Shown here piece after piece: positions 45,129 through 54,731 of a stretch of 64,000 nt of DNA (position 1 is the first letter of the stretch; the number at the start of each line of letters is the position of its first letter). The stretch is from the NCBI RefSeq assembly GCF_002002725.1, contig NZ_MUNW01000036.1, forward strand, positions 174,993-238,992. The letters run 5' to 3'. Source of the stretch: Sinorhizobium sp. A49. GTDB taxonomy: Bacteria; Pseudomonadota; Alphaproteobacteria; Rhizobiales; Rhizobiaceae. Made by a program: the position numbers and the translations under genes. The notes below the pieces were generated by a model. That model did no database searches. It saw only the letters and a list, made by a program, of their open reading frames with translations, and had not been told where the DNA came from.

Positions 45129-45166
45129 AAAGAGAAGGGCCGCGGCGTTGCCGCTGCGGCCCTTTT
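45129..45166 (-). terminator. Terminator hairpin between the orphan and MFS genes
   Basis: Near-perfect stem AAGGGCCGCGGCG / CGCTGCGGCCCTT around 45136-45165, flanked by A-rich (45129-45135) and T-rich (45164-45166) ends, so it can act both ways; it lies 40 bases after the MFS stop on the minus strand. It resembles the murB terminator at 44318. Confidence 0.75.
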
Positions 45167-45206
45167 AATGGGTGTTTCTGACGCGTCGAAGCGCAACAGG
45201 TGCGGC

Positions 45207-46517
45207 TTAGGCCGAGACTTCTTCCTCGGTCGACAGCACCAGGCACACAAGTGTGATGGCGGCGGCCCCCAGAAGGTAGTAGCCGACGTGGTTGAGGCTG
45301 TAGTTGGTGGCAAGCCACGTGGCGATATAGGGCGCCAGTGACGCGCCGAAGATGCCGGCGAGGTTGAAGGTCATCGACGCGCCGGTATAGCGCACCGAGG
45401 TCGGGAACGGGGCGGCAAGTGCTGCGCCGATCGGACCGTAGGTGAGCCCCATCAGCCCGAGGCCGAGGATGGAGAACAGGAAGGCGCCGCCGAGGCCACC
45501 GGCGAGCAGCGGCGCCATGACCAGGCCGAAAGCACCTATGGCGATAGTGGTGACGATCAGCACCAGGCGGCGGCCGTAGCGGTCCGACAGGATGCCCGAG
45601 ACGGGGATCATCAGGCCAAAGAACACGACGCCGGTCATCTGCACCACGAGGAACTGCTCACGCGAATAGCCGAGCTTGGCCGTGCCCCAGGACAGCGAGA
45701 ACACCGTCATCAGGTAGAACAGCACGAAGGTGGCGAGCGCCACGAAGGTGCCGAGGACGAGGCTGCGCTTGTGGAAGCGGAAGATCTGGGCGATCGGAAC
45801 CTGGACGCGCTCGTGCTTGTCGATCGCCTTCTGGAATTCCGGTGTCTCGGTGATCTTCAGGCGGACATAGAGGCCAACGGCCACGAGAAGGATGCTGGCG
45901 ATGAAGGGCACGCGCCATCCCCAGGCGAGGAAGGCCTCGTCGGTCATCACTTCACCGAGGATGAGGAAGGTGCCGGCCGACAGGATGAAGCCGATCGGCG
46001 CGCCGAGCTGCGGGAACATGGCATACCAGGTGCGCTTGCCTTCCGGCGCGTTCTCGGTGGCGAGCAGCACGGCGCCGCCCCATTCGCCGCCAAGGCCGAG
46101 ACCCTGGCCGAAGCGGCAAAGGGCGAGCAAGAGCGGGGCCGCGACGCCGATCGACGCATAGGTCGGCAAGAGGCCGATGACGACGGTGGAAATGCCCATG
46201 GTCATCAGAGCTGCGACCAGCGTCACCTTGCGGCCGACCTTGTCGCCGTAATGGCCGAAGATCACCGCGCCGAACGGGCGGGCGAAGAAGGCAATGGAGA
46301 AGGTGGCGAAGGATTGCAGCATCGCCGATGTCGGGTCTGATGTCGGGAAGAAGAGGTGCGGGAAGACCAGCACCGCTGCGGTGGCGTAAACGTAGAAGTC
46401 GAAGAATTCGATGGTCGTGCCGACGAGGCTGGCGAACAGCACCCGGGCAGGGGAGTTCACTGCCGGCGTCTGCAACGCGCTATCCTTCGGCGACAGGGAG
46501 GGTGTCGCGTCTGTCAT
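45207..46517 (-). CDS. MFS transporter, metabolite:H+ symporter (MHS) type
   Basis: A 436-residue permease with twelve predicted helices. The MHS subfamily is marked by the N-terminal LVGTTIEFFDFYVYATAAVLVFPHLFFP, then FARPFGAVIFGHYGDKVGRKVTL (the MFS loop 2-3 motif), RFGQGLGLGGEWGGAVLLA and ENAPEGKRTWYAMFPQLGAP. Relatives carry shikimate, proline/betaine, citrate or alpha-ketoglutarate; the substrate is not readable. The ATG at 46517 has AGGAA in front, while the in-frame ATG at 46544 has none. It points against the dcw cluster, interrupting it between murB and ddl. Confidence 0.85.
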   Translation of the reverse strand: MTDATPSLSPKDSALQTPAVNSPARVLFASLVGTTIEFFDFYVYATAAVLVFPHLFFPTSDPTSAMLQSFATFSIAFFARPFGAVIFGHYGDKVGRKVTLVAALMTMGISTVVIGLLPTYASIGVAAPLLLALCRFGQGLGLGGEWGGAVLLATENAPEGKRTWYAMFPQLGAPIGFILSAGTFLILGEVMTDEAFLAWGWRVPFIASILLVAVGLYVRLKITETPEFQKAIDKHERVQVPIAQIFRFHKRSLVLGTFVALATFVLFYLMTVFSLSWGTAKLGYSREQFLVVQMTGVVFFGLMIPVSGILSDRYGRRLVLIVTTIAIGAFGLVMAPLLAGGLGGAFLFSILGLGLMGLTYGPIGAALAAPFPTSVRYTGASMTFNLAGIFGASLAPYIATWLATNYSLNHVGYYLLGAAAITLVCLVLSTEEEVSA

Positions 46518-46769
46518 TGTTGTCGTTCCTGATATGGATGTCATGCCGTCTTGGGAGGCGGTTCGGGCGTATTAACGCAAGTTTCTGCACGATGAAACCC
46601 TGAAATCGTAAGAAATGCGAACGATTCCGAGGGCGCGCGCAGCATTATTCCCGAGCTGCTCGGCTTGTCTGTGCATTGGCGAGATTGCCTTTGTTCTAAA
46701 CGATCTCGATGGTGGCATGTATCGCTGTATTTAAGCCTACCTATAGCTGTGCTAACGAAAGACATGTTT

Positions 46770-47159
46770 ATGAGATTTGTCCATGGTTTGCCGGTGAGAG
46801 GCATGGCTTCGCGTGAAGGTCTTTTTGCTGCTGCCTACGCGCTGCAGGGGAGCGCGGAACTCGATGCTTTTTCACGCGGCGAACTGGACGATCTGCTCGC
46901 CTGGTTCCGCCAGAACCTTAAAATACCGCCGCGGTTCAATCGGACGAAGTCGAAAAACCACGACCGGCGAGACACCAGGGGACTGAGCTGGTTCAAGCCG
47001 ACGGCAAGACAGCATCTGGACAAGGCGTTCGAACTCGCCGAGTTGCTGACGCGGCATGGCATCGCCATCGAGGTGCTGAGGGCCGCAAGGATTGGTTATG
47101 TCATCTATGAGGACGATCATCAGCTCGTCGCCGAGCCCTTTGCCGACGTGCGAAGCTGA
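46770..47159 (+). CDS. Small conserved protein of unknown function
   Basis: A 129-residue soluble protein with no motif I can name. It starts MRFVHGLPVRGMASREGLFA and has an N-terminal helical part (AAYALQGSAELDAFSRGELDDLLAWFRQNLKIP), then RFNRTKSKNHDRRDTRGLSWFK, and ends RIGYVIYEDDHQLVAEPFADVRS. The sequence looks like a structured, slow-evolving protein. Starts at 46764 or 46803 are also possible; 46770 has a GAAAG at usable distance. It is divergent from the MFS gene and 120 bases before aqpZ. Confidence 0.6.
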   Translation: MRFVHGLPVRGMASREGLFAAAYALQGSAELDAFSRGELDDLLAWFRQNLKIPPRFNRTKSKNHDRRDTRGLSWFKPTARQHLDKAFELAELLTRHGIAIEVLRAARIGYVIYEDDHQLVAEPFADVRS

Positions 47160-47279
47160 AAGCGGATTTCGTCGTCTGCGGGTGTTCCGGTGTGTTACGC
47201 AACCGGGGTTGACCGGAATCAAAATGTGGCAAACTCTCGGCAACTGAAGCGATCGGCTTCGTCTTTCAGGAGCGAATGC

Positions 47280-47966
47280 ATGTTCAAGAAGCTTTCTGCG
47301 GAATTTCTCGGTACATTCTGGCTCGTTTTCGGTGGTTGCGGCAGTGCGGTGCTGGCGGCCGCGTTTCCTGCCGTCGGCATCGGCCTTCTCGGCGTCTCCT
47401 TCGCTTTTGGTCTCACCGTTCTGACCATGGCCTATGCCGTCGGCGGCATTTCCGGCGGTCATTTCAATCCGGCCGTTTCCGTTGGCCTGACAGTTGCCGG
47501 TAAATTCCCGGCCTCCAGCCTCATCGGCTACATCATCGCCCAGGTGCTGGGCGCGATCGTCGCTGCAGCCGTGCTCTATGTCATCGCCAGCGGCAAGGCG
47601 GACTTCCAGCTCGGCGGCTTTGCGGCCAATGGTTATGGCGAACATTCGCCCGGCGGCTATTCGCTGACGGCGGCGCTGGTGATGGAAGTGGTGATGACCT
47701 TCTTCTTCCTGTTCATCATTCTCGGCGCTACCCATGGCCGCGTGCCCTCGGGCTTTGCGCCGATCGCCATCGGCCTGGCGCTGACCCTGATCCATCTGGT
47801 GTCGATCCCGGTCACCAATACGTCGGTCAATCCGGCGCGCTCGACGGGGCAGGCGCTGTTCGTGGGAGACTGGGCGATTTCGCAGCTCTGGCTCTTCTGG
47901 CTGGCTCCGATCGTCGGCGCCGCGATCGCTGGAATCGTCTGGAAAATCGTCGGGGAAGACGATTAA
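47280..47966 (+). CDS. aqpZ: Aquaporin Z
   Basis: A 228-residue MIP-family water channel with six helices and two half-helices. The NPA boxes are [12 protein letters not shown] and [14 protein letters not shown]. The selectivity filter fits AqpZ: the Arg after the second NPA, and a His in the fifth-helix region (LIHLVSIP), which argues for water rather than glycerol. AGGAG lies 7 bases before the ATG. The frame extends to 47190 without a start of family type. It sits before ddl, outside the division pathway. Confidence 0.93.
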   Translation: MFKKLSAEFLGTFWLVFGGCGSAVLAAAFPAVGIGLLGVSFAFGLTVLTMAYAVGGISGGHFNPAVSVGLTVAGKFPASSLIGYIIAQVLGAIVAAAVLYVIASGKADFQLGGFAANGYGEHSPGGYSLTAALVMEVVMTFFFLFIILGATHGRVPSGFAPIAIGLALTLIHLVSIPVTNTSVNPARSTGQALFVGDWAISQLWLFWLAPIVGAAIAGIVWKIVGEDD

Positions 47967-48020
47967 TCGCATCGGTGAGGACGACTGATCGCGTCACTGA
48001 AGACGATTAACCGATAAGCC
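47955..48020 (+). repeat. Three imperfect 22-bp tandem repeats over the aqpZ stop
   Basis: Copies start at 47955, 47977 and 47999 with consensus GAAGACGATTAATCGC plus six less conserved bases. The first copy holds the last codons and the TAA of aqpZ. This suggests recent slippage duplication of the gene end. Confidence 0.7.
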
Positions 48021-48039
48021 GCAGAGACGGCCAAGCCTT

Positions 48040-48079
48040 GAGGCCTCGCACCGAATTGGAGCGGGGCCTTCATTTTTTA
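48040..48079 (+). terminator. Intrinsic terminator of aqpZ
   Basis: Stem AGGCCTCGC / GCGGGGCCT (48041-48049 and 48061-48069) followed by TCATTTTTT, 74 bases after the aqpZ stop. Confidence 0.8.
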
Positions 48080-48199
48080 GCGGTTTGTGTTTCGCGTAAA
48101 CAGGTTGCGCCAACGCGCTGATTTCGCGCCAGAAAGCGTTGTATTCGCAACGTTTTCGAGCGCCGCTGCCGATCGTTTCCCGACTAAGGTTAACAAAAG

Positions 48200-48221
48200 T
48201 AAACGGTTCATTAACTATAAT
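48200..48221 (+). promoter_or_regulatory. Candidate CtrA-type box and -10 for the ddl-ftsQAZ unit
   Basis: TAAA-CGGTTCA-TTAAC (48200-48215) matches the CtrA consensus TTAA-N7-TTAAC with one change. It abuts a perfect TATAAT (48216-48221). No good -35 is seen, as expected for activator-dependent promoters. A GTTAAC at 48189 is a further half-site. CtrA controls division genes in alphaproteobacteria; direct control here is an inference. Confidence 0.45.
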
Positions 48222-48320
48222 GCCGTTCTAGTGCCCCCAATGGTCACCGGCGACTCGCGATGCCGGAACAAGCCAGACGCAAGCAAGCGCTGCGATAGTG
48301 GCGTATTTTCGGGGGTATGA

Positions 48321-49247
48321 ATGAACGGCAAGCATGTAGCTGTCCTTATGGGCGGATTTTCTTCGGAGCGACCGGTTAGCCTGTCGTCCGGGGCTGCGTG
48401 CGCCGATGCTCTGGAAGCGGAAGGTTTCCGCGTTACGCGTGTAGACGTCGCGCGCGATGTCGCTTCGGTTCTGGCCGACCTGCGCCCCGATGTCGCCTTC
48501 AATGCTCTGCACGGCCCCTTCGGCGAGGACGGCACGATCCAGGGCATTCTCGAATATCTGGAAATTCCCTACACTCATTCAGGCGTGCTGGCCTCGGCGC
48601 TCGCCATGGACAAGGCGCAGGCCAAGCATGTGGCTGCTGCTGCCGGTATCCCGGTTGCCGAAGCGCTGGTAATGGATCGCCGGGCTTTTGGGCCGACGCA
48701 TCCGATGAAGCCGCCTTACGTCGTCAAGCCGGTCTGCGAAGGTTCGAGCTTCGGCGTCGTCATCGTCAAGGAAGATCAGTCGCACCCGCCGCAGGTCGTG
48801 ACCTCCAGCGAGTGGCGCTATGGCGACCGAATCATGGTCGAGCGTTACGTTGCCGGCCGCGAACTCACCTGTGGCGTCATGGGCGACAAGGCGCTTGGCG
48901 TCACCGAAATCATCCCGCAGGGCCACGCCTTCTACGATTACGATTCCAAATACGTAAAAGGTGGCTCGCAACACGTCATTCCGGCACAGATTTCACCAAA
49001 TATTTACCAAAAAATACAAACACTCGCATTGAAGGCGCATCAGGCAATCGGTTGCCGCGGCGTCAGCCGATCCGACTTTCGCTTCGACGACCGTGGCTCC
49101 GGTGAAGGCGAACTGATCTGGCTGGAAATCAACACCCAGCCCGGCATGACCCCGACCTCCCTGGTGCCTGAAATGGCTCAGCATGCGGGCCTTGGCTTTG
49201 GCGAGTTTCTGACTTGGATGGTGGAGGACGCTTCGTGCTTGCGGTAA
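48321..49247 (+). CDS. ddl: D-alanine:D-alanine ligase
   Basis: A 308-residue ATP-grasp enzyme making the D-Ala-D-Ala used by MurF. Motifs are [97 protein letters not shown] and [19 protein letters not shown]. DdlB type by its position before ftsQ. Its stop lies inside the first codons of ftsQ (13-base overlap), tying wall-precursor and divisome expression together. Confidence 0.95.
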   Translation: MNGKHVAVLMGGFSSERPVSLSSGAACADALEAEGFRVTRVDVARDVASVLADLRPDVAFNALHGPFGEDGTIQGILEYLEIPYTHSGVLASALAMDKAQAKHVAAAAGIPVAEALVMDRRAFGPTHPMKPPYVVKPVCEGSSFGVVIVKEDQSHPPQVVTSSEWRYGDRIMVERYVAGRELTCGVMGDKALGVTEIIPQGHAFYDYDSKYVKGGSQHVIPAQISPNIYQKIQTLALKAHQAIGCRGVSRSDFRFDDRGSGEGELIWLEINTQPGMTPTSLVPEMAQHAGLGFGEFLTWMVEDASCLR

Positions 49248-50185
49248 GGGGCAAAAGAGGCAAGAGAGTTCGTGATCCGCTGGGCGCGGTTGCTGCCGAG
49301 GCGGATGGCGCGCGCGTTCTGCCGCGTCCGCTTCGCAAGGCTGTTCGCTTTCTCGTCAGCCTCGGCAGCGGCCGGGTCCGCTTTCCCGCCCATACCGGGA
49401 CGATCGCTGCCGTCGCCTTTTTCGTGGCAACCGGCTTTTACGGCATGTCGCTCGGCGGCCACACGCAGAACGTCGCGCAGGCATCGACGACGGCCGCCGG
49501 CTTTGCCATCGAGGATGTGCGCGTCTCCGGCAACGAGCAGACCTCCGAGATCGATATCCTGCAGCAGCTCGGCCTCGACGGTACGACTTCGCTGGTGGCG
49601 CTCGACATCATCGAGGCGCGCAAGCTGATCGCCGAACTGCCCTGGGTCCAGGGTGTCACGGTGCGCAAGGTCTACCCCAGCACGATCGAAGTCACGCTCA
49701 CCGAGCGCAAGGCCTTCGGCATCTGGCAGCATGGTTCCGACCTGTCGCTGATCGAGCGGAGCGGCAGCGCGATTGCGCCACTGCGCGACAACAAGTTTGC
49801 GGCCCTGCCGTTGTTCGTCGGCCGTGATGCCGAGACGGCGGCTGCCGATTTCTACGACGAGTTTTCCCGCTGGCCGGAGATCCGCTCGCGGGTGAAGGCC
49901 TTCGTGCGCGTCGCCGGCCGCCGCTGGGATCTGCGCCTCGACAACGGCATCGTCGTCAAGCTGCCGGAACACGATGTCGCCCGCGCGATGCAGGTTCTCT
50001 CCGACATGGAAAGCCAGCACCAGCTGCTGGAGCGCGACATCGCAGCCGTCGATCTCAGGCTGGAAGATCGAACCACAGTTCAATTGACGCCGGGTGCGGT
50101 CAGCCGGCGCGAAGTTGCCTTGAAGGCGAGGGACAAGATGTTGAAGGCGCAGGAGACGGAGAAGAAGAAAGAGGGGCGGATATGA
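49235..50185 (+). CDS. ftsQ: Cell division protein FtsQ
   Basis: A 316-residue bitopic divisome protein. There is a long basic cytoplasmic N-terminus (about 60 residues), a membrane helix [21 protein letters not shown], then the periplasmic POTRA domain ([35 protein letters not shown]) and the beta domain with [29 protein letters not shown]. It links FtsB/FtsL to the early divisome. The start is a GTG at 49235 with GGAGG at 8-9 bases, inside the end of ddl; the upstream in-frame ATG at 49214 lacks a ribosome site. Its stop overlaps the ftsA start (ATGA). Confidence 0.92.
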   Translation: MLAVRGKRGKRVRDPLGAVAAEADGARVLPRPLRKAVRFLVSLGSGRVRFPAHTGTIAAVAFFVATGFYGMSLGGHTQNVAQASTTAAGFAIEDVRVSGNEQTSEIDILQQLGLDGTTSLVALDIIEARKLIAELPWVQGVTVRKVYPSTIEVTLTERKAFGIWQHGSDLSLIERSGSAIAPLRDNKFAALPLFVGRDAETAAADFYDEFSRWPEIRSRVKAFVRVAGRRWDLRLDNGIVVKLPEHDVARAMQVLSDMESQHQLLERDIAAVDLRLEDRTTVQLTPGAVSRREVALKARDKMLKAQETEKKKEGRI

Positions 50186-51513
50186 GTTTGTTCGGTTCCT
50201 CCAGCTTTGGCCTGCCGCGCCTGAAGCCGCTTTCTTCAAAGCGGTCTCATGTCGTCTCGGTGCTGGATATCGGCTCGACCAAGATCGTGTGCATGATCGG
50301 CCGGCTGACGCCGCGCGCCGAAAGCCAGATCCTGCCCAATCGCACGCATAGCGTCGAAATCATCGGCATCGGTCACCAGAAATCCCGCGGCGTGAAGAAC
50401 GGCGTCGTCGCCGATCTCGATGCGGTCGAAAGCGTCGTGCGGCTCGCCGTCGATGCGGCCGAGCGCATGGCCGGTCTGACCATCGACAGTCTCATCGTCA
50501 ACATTTCCGCCGGCCGCCTGCAGAGCGACGTCTATACCGCGACCATCGATCTGGGTGGTCAGGAAGTGGATGCCAGCGACCTGAAGCGGGTGCTGTCGGC
50601 CGCCGGCCAGCAGTCGCTGCGCTCCGATCGCGCCATCCTTCATTCGCTGCCGACCGGTTTCTCGCTCGACGGCGAGCGCGGCATCCGTGATCCGCTCGCC
50701 ATGTTCGGCGACGTTCTCGGCGTCGACATGCACGTGCTGACCGCCGAGCGGGCCGCACTGAAGAACCTCGAACTTTGCGTCAACCGAGCGCATCTCTCGG
50801 TCGAAGGCATCGTTGCGACGCCCTATGCCAGCGGTCTGGCGGCTCTCGTCGACGATGAAGTCGAACTCGGCTGTGCCGCGATCGACATGGGCGGCGGCAC
50901 GACGACGATCTCGGTCTTTGCCGACGGCAAGCTGGTTCATGCCGACGCGGTCAACCTTGGCGGCCATCATGTGACGACGGATCTGGCGCGCGGTCTCTCG
51001 ACCCGCATCGAAGACGCCGAGCGGCTGAAGGTCGTGCACGGCTCGGCGCTGCCCAACAGTGCCGACGAGCGCGACATCGTCTCGGTCCCACCGATCGGCG
51101 AGGACGACCGCGATCAGCCGACCCACGTGCCGCGCGCGCTGGTGTCGCGGATCGTGCGCGCCCGCATCGAGGAAACGCTGGAACTCATCCGCGACCGCAT
51201 CCAGCGTTCGGGCTTCAGCCCGATCGTCGGCAAGCGCATCGTCCTGACCGGTGGCGCAAGCCAGCTGACCGGCCTGCCGGAAGCAGCACGACGGATCCTG
51301 GCGCGCAACGTTCGCATCGGCCGTCCGCTCGGAGTTTCCGGGCTGCCGGCGGCTGCCAAGGGACCGGCGTTCTCAACGGCCGTCGGTCTGATGATCTATC
51401 CGCAGGTCGCCGACCTCGAGACGCATGCGGCTCAGGGCGGCATGTTCTCGGGTCTCGGCAACGGCAACGGCCGCATCGCCCGCATGGGTCAGTGGCTGAA
51501 GGAAAGTTTTTGA
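50182..51513 (+). CDS. ftsA: Cell division protein FtsA
   Basis: A 443-residue actin-like ATPase that tethers FtsZ to the membrane. ATP-binding parts are SVLDIGSTKIVCMIG, AAIDMGGGTTTISVFADG and RIVLTGGASQLTGLPEAARRIL. The 1C domain lies around residues 90-180. The C-terminus GNGRIARMGQWLKESF is the amphipathic membrane-targeting helix. It overlaps ftsQ by 4 bases and is followed 106 bases on by ftsZ. Confidence 0.96.
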   Translation: MSLFGSSSFGLPRLKPLSSKRSHVVSVLDIGSTKIVCMIGRLTPRAESQILPNRTHSVEIIGIGHQKSRGVKNGVVADLDAVESVVRLAVDAAERMAGLTIDSLIVNISAGRLQSDVYTATIDLGGQEVDASDLKRVLSAAGQQSLRSDRAILHSLPTGFSLDGERGIRDPLAMFGDVLGVDMHVLTAERAALKNLELCVNRAHLSVEGIVATPYASGLAALVDDEVELGCAAIDMGGGTTTISVFADGKLVHADAVNLGGHHVTTDLARGLSTRIEDAERLKVVHGSALPNSADERDIVSVPPIGEDDRDQPTHVPRALVSRIVRARIEETLELIRDRIQRSGFSPIVGKRIVLTGGASQLTGLPEAARRILARNVRIGRPLGVSGLPAAAKGPAFSTAVGLMIYPQVADLETHAAQGGMFSGLGNGNGRIARMGQWLKESF

Positions 51514-51520
51514 GTAGAGC

Positions 51521-51544
51521 GGGCGCCGAACAGGGACGGCGCCC
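51521..51544 (+). other. Hairpin between ftsA and ftsZ
   Basis: Perfect 8-bp GC stem GGGCGCCG / CGGCGCCC with an 8-base loop, just after the ftsA stop. No T-run follows, so it may be an RNA-stability or processing element that sets the ftsZ:ftsA ratio. Confidence 0.45.
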
Positions 51545-51619
51545 GGTGAAGACAAAGTTGGAATTTCAAGGATTTGGTCGGCTCGGCAAGGCGGCCAGAA
51601 AACAGAAGGAACGGGTACT

Positions 51620-53389
51620 ATGACTATCAACTTGCAGAAGCCGGATATCACGGAGCTGAAGCCCCGCATCACCGTCTTTGGTGTTGGCGGCGGCGGCGGC
51701 AATGCCGTCAACAACATGATCACCGCGGGTCTCGAGGGCGTCGACTTCGTCGTTGCCAACACGGACGCGCAGGCGCTGACCATGACCAAGGCAGAGCGGG
51801 TCATCCAGATGGGTGTCGCCGTGACCGAGGGTCTCGGCGCCGGTTCGCAGCCGGAAGTCGGCCGCGCGGCTGCCGAAGAGTGCATCGACGAGATCATCGA
51901 TCACCTGCAAGGCACCCATATGTGCTTCGTCACCGCCGGCATGGGCGGCGGCACCGGCACCGGTGCAGCCCCGATCGTCGCGCAGGCCGCCCGCAACAAG
52001 GGCATCCTGACCGTTGGCGTCGTCACCAAGCCTTTCCATTTCGAAGGCCAGCGCCGCATGCGCCTGGCTGACCAGGGCATTGCCGAACTGCAGAAGTCGG
52101 TCGACACCCTGATCGTCATCCCGAACCAGAACCTCTTCCGCATCGCCAATGACCGCACGACGTTTGCCGATGCGTTCGCGATGGCCGACCAGGTTCTCTA
52201 TTCGGGCGTTGCCTGCATCACCGACCTCATGGTCAAGGAAGGCCTCATCAACCTCGACTTCGCCGACGTCCGTTCGGTGATGCGCGAAATGGGCCGCGCC
52301 ATGATGGGCACCGGCGAAGCCTCGGGCGAGGGCCGTGCAATGGCCGCTGCCGAAGCTGCAATCGCCAACCCGCTTCTCGACGAAACCTCGATGAAGGGTG
52401 CGCAGGGCCTCTTGATCTCCATCACCGGCGGTCGCGACCTGACATTGTTCGAACTCGACGAAGCTGCGACCCGCATCCGCGAAGAAGTCGACCCGGACGC
52501 AAACATCATCCTCGGCGCCACGTTCGACGAAGAACTCGAAGGCCTGATCCGCGTATCGGTCGTTGCCACCGGTATCGATCGCACGGCCGCGGAGGTGGCC
52601 GGTCGTTCTGCTGACTTTCGTTCGGTAGCATCCCAGAAGCCGATCATCCGCCCGTCGGCAGCCATTCCGGCACAGCAGCCGGTTGTCGCCCACCACCAGC
52701 CCGCTCCGGTTCAGCAGCCGGTTGCCCAGCCGGTGCAGCAGCAGAACTCCGTCGACCAGATCGCGCTTGCGATCCGCGAAGCGGAAATGGAACGCGAACT
52801 CGACATCGCGACCCGCGCTGCCACCCAGGCACCAGTGCCGATGCAGCAGGCCCATGAGGACTTCCGTCCCCAGAGCAAGCTCTTTGCCGGTGCTGCACCG
52901 GTAGAAGCCGCTCCGGTCATGCGCCAGCCGGCCCCGGTTCAGCGCCCGGTCGAAATGCCGGTTCACGCACAGGTCCAGCCGCAGCCGGTCCAGCGCCAGG
53001 AGCCGATTGCTCCGGTCATCCGCCAGCAGGCAGAACCGGTTCGCATGCCGAAGGTCGAAGACTTCCCGCCGGTCGTAAAGGCCGAGATGGACCAGCGCGC
53101 CCATCCGGCGCCGCAGATGCAGGAAGAGCGCGGCCCGATGGGCCTCTTGAACCGCATCACCAGCTCGCTCGGCCTGCGCGAAAAAGAAAGCCACAGCGTG
53201 GCTGCCGACATGACGGCCGGTGCGCCGGCCGCCGCTTCGCAGCAGCGCCGTCCGCTGTCGCCGGAAGCCAGCCTCTATGCGCCGCGTCGCGGCCAGCTTG
53301 ACGATCACGGTCGCGCCGCACCGCAGGCGCGCTCGCACGAAGATGATCAGCTCGAAATTCCGGCGTTCCTGCGCCGTCAATCGAACTGA
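51620..53389 (+). CDS. ftsZ: Cell division GTPase FtsZ (long-linker form)
   Basis: A 589-residue tubulin homologue forming the Z-ring. The GTPase core has [15 protein letters not shown] (20-34), the tubulin signature GGGTGTG (109-115), NFADV-type [10 protein letters not shown] and the T7 loop. Core plus C-terminal domain end near residue 318. A linker of some 250 residues rich in Gln, Pro and Val follows, and the extreme C-terminus [12 protein letters not shown] is the conserved peptide that binds FtsA. Such long linkers are usual for the main FtsZ of rhizobia and contrast with the roughly 380-residue Escherichia coli protein. A strong terminator follows. Confidence 0.96.
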   Translation: MTINLQKPDITELKPRITVFGVGGGGGNAVNNMITAGLEGVDFVVANTDAQALTMTKAERVIQMGVAVTEGLGAGSQPEVGRAAAEECIDEIIDHLQGTHMCFVTAGMGGGTGTGAAPIVAQAARNKGILTVGVVTKPFHFEGQRRMRLADQGIAELQKSVDTLIVIPNQNLFRIANDRTTFADAFAMADQVLYSGVACITDLMVKEGLINLDFADVRSVMREMGRAMMGTGEASGEGRAMAAAEAAIANPLLDETSMKGAQGLLISITGGRDLTLFELDEAATRIREEVDPDANIILGATFDEELEGLIRVSVVATGIDRTAAEVAGRSADFRSVASQKPIIRPSAAIPAQQPVVAHHQPAPVQQPVAQPVQQQNSVDQIALAIREAEMERELDIATRAATQAPVPMQQAHEDFRPQSKLFAGAAPVEAAPVMRQPAPVQRPVEMPVHAQVQPQPVQRQEPIAPVIRQQAEPVRMPKVEDFPPVVKAEMDQRAHPAPQMQEERGPMGLLNRITSSLGLREKESHSVAADMTAGAPAAASQQRRPLSPEASLYAPRRGQLDDHGRAAPQARSHEDDQLEIPAFLRRQSN

Positions 53390-53727
53390 TCTTGAAGGCC
53401 CGTTCCTTCACCTTGCCGAGTGCCCGGGCTAACGCCCGGGCATTTTTGCATTTCGCTTCTTGTTTCAATAGGTTGCCTGGCGCCGTCCGCCCGTTGCACA
53501 TGCGTAACAAAGCGAAACGAACAGTGATTTGGAATGGTGCCTCATAACTACTATTTTCAGACTCGGAATTGGGGATGCATGCGATTCGATCACGCGCTGT
53601 CTGTTCGAAACGCAGAGTTCCGGCCTTTGGGCTGAAACTCTCGGGCACCTTTCTTGTGCCCTGAAAACCGCTGCATCCGCCTGATGTTTGGGCCCAAGGG
53701 CCATAGGTATTGAAAGTGACGACGAGA
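53390..53727 (+). other. Intergenic region between ftsZ and lpxC
   Basis: About 340 bases without a supported gene. After the ftsZ terminator comes an AT-richer stretch (53450-53580) likely to hold the lpxC promoter. A hairpin GGGCAC-CTTTCTT-GTGCCC lies at 53643-53661 in the leader. Confidence 0.5.
53421..53447 (+). terminator. Intrinsic terminator of ftsZ
   Basis: Perfect 9-bp stem TGCCCGGGC / GCCCGGGCA with a TAAC loop, then five T's, 32 bases after the ftsZ stop. Confidence 0.93.
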
Positions 53728-54681
53728 ATGGGAATCGAACTGCTCGGGTTTCAGACCACGATCGCTAGCCCGGTAACGCTCAAGGGAATTGGCGTTCATT
53801 CCGGCTCCGAGGTTGAAATCACCTTTCATCCGGCCGAAGCCGATGCGGGCATCGTTTTCCAGCGCGTTCTCGCCAACGGTCGTCTGAGCGAGTTCAAGGC
53901 GGTTTCCTCGCAGGTCGGCAATACTGATCTCTGCACCGTTCTCGGCATGTCGCCGGCGACCTCGATCGCGACGATCGAGCATGTTATGGCCGCCATCTAT
54001 GCGCTCGGCCTCGACAACCTCACCATCGAGGTTCACGGCGCCGAAATGCCGATCATGGACGGCAGCTCCGAACCCTTCATCGACGCGATCGAGCAGGTCG
54101 GCGTTCGCGCGCTTGCGGTCAAGCGCCGCTACATCCGGGTGATCAAGCCGGTCAGAATCGAATCGGGTGCGTCCTGGTCGGAGTTCACACCCTATGACGG
54201 CATGCGCTTCGAGGTGGAGATCGATTTCGATTGCCCGCTGATCGGCCGCCAGGCCTGGAAGGGCGACATGACGCCTTCAGTGTTCAAGCGCGAATTGTCG
54301 CGTGCCCGCACGTTCGGCTTCATGCGTGACGTCGAGCGCCTCTGGGCGGCCGGTTACGCGCTCGGCTCTTCGCTGGAGAATTCCGTCGTGATCTCCGACG
54401 ACAATTCGGTCATCAACGTCGAAGGCCTTCGTTACACCGACGAATTCGTGCGTCACAAGACGCTCGACGCCGTGGGCGACCTGTCGCTTGCCGGCGCGCC
54501 GTTCATCGGCTGCTACCGTTCCTATCGCGGTGGTCACAAGATGAACGCAAATGCGCTCAAGGCTCTGCTCAGCGATCCCTCTGCCTACGAGGTCGTCGAA
54601 ACCGCCACGCCACGCCAGCGCACCCGTGCGCGCGACATGGTTGCGGTTGCAGTTCCGGGCTTCGCGCCCTGGTCCGCATAA
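53728..54681 (+). CDS. lpxC: UDP-3-O-acyl-N-acetylglucosamine deacetylase
   Basis: A 317-residue Zn enzyme, the committed step of lipid A synthesis. The first Zn His is in SIATIEHVMAAIYALG, and the second His and Asp are in RHKTLDAVGDLSLAG. EMPIMDGSSEPFIDAI and the N-terminal QTTIASPVTLKGIGVHSG are family markers. The ATG at 53728 (MGIELLGFQ) fits known starts; an in-frame TTG at 53710 is less likely. It has its own terminator, so it is probably monocistronic as in many proteobacteria. Confidence 0.95.
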   Translation: MGIELLGFQTTIASPVTLKGIGVHSGSEVEITFHPAEADAGIVFQRVLANGRLSEFKAVSSQVGNTDLCTVLGMSPATSIATIEHVMAAIYALGLDNLTIEVHGAEMPIMDGSSEPFIDAIEQVGVRALAVKRRYIRVIKPVRIESGASWSEFTPYDGMRFEVEIDFDCPLIGRQAWKGDMTPSVFKRELSRARTFGFMRDVERLWAAGYALGSSLENSVVISDDNSVINVEGLRYTDEFVRHKTLDAVGDLSLAGAPFIGCYRSYRGGHKMNANALKALLSDPSAYEVVETATPRQRTRARDMVAVAVPGFAPWSA

Positions 54682-54707
54682 CAACAAAAGGACACTCTCC
54701 TCCAGTC

Positions 54708-54731
54708 GCCGGCCGAAAGGCCGGCATTTTC
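54708..54731 (+). terminator. Intrinsic terminator of lpxC
   Basis: Stem GCCGGCC-GAAA-GGCCGGC with a stable GNRA tetraloop, followed by ATTTTC, 27 bases after the lpxC stop. Confidence 0.9.

Larger units (their letters stand above)
47967..48320 (+). other. Intergenic region between aqpZ and ddl
   Basis: No gene is supported. In order it holds the 22-bp tandem repeats, the aqpZ terminator, an AT-rich stretch with a candidate promoter at 48200-48221, and a leader of roughly 90 bases before ddl. Confidence 0.6.

Noticed and set aside
51566..53380. 604-codon minus-strand frame over ftsZ
   Set aside because: Antisense of ftsZ without motifs or ribosome site.
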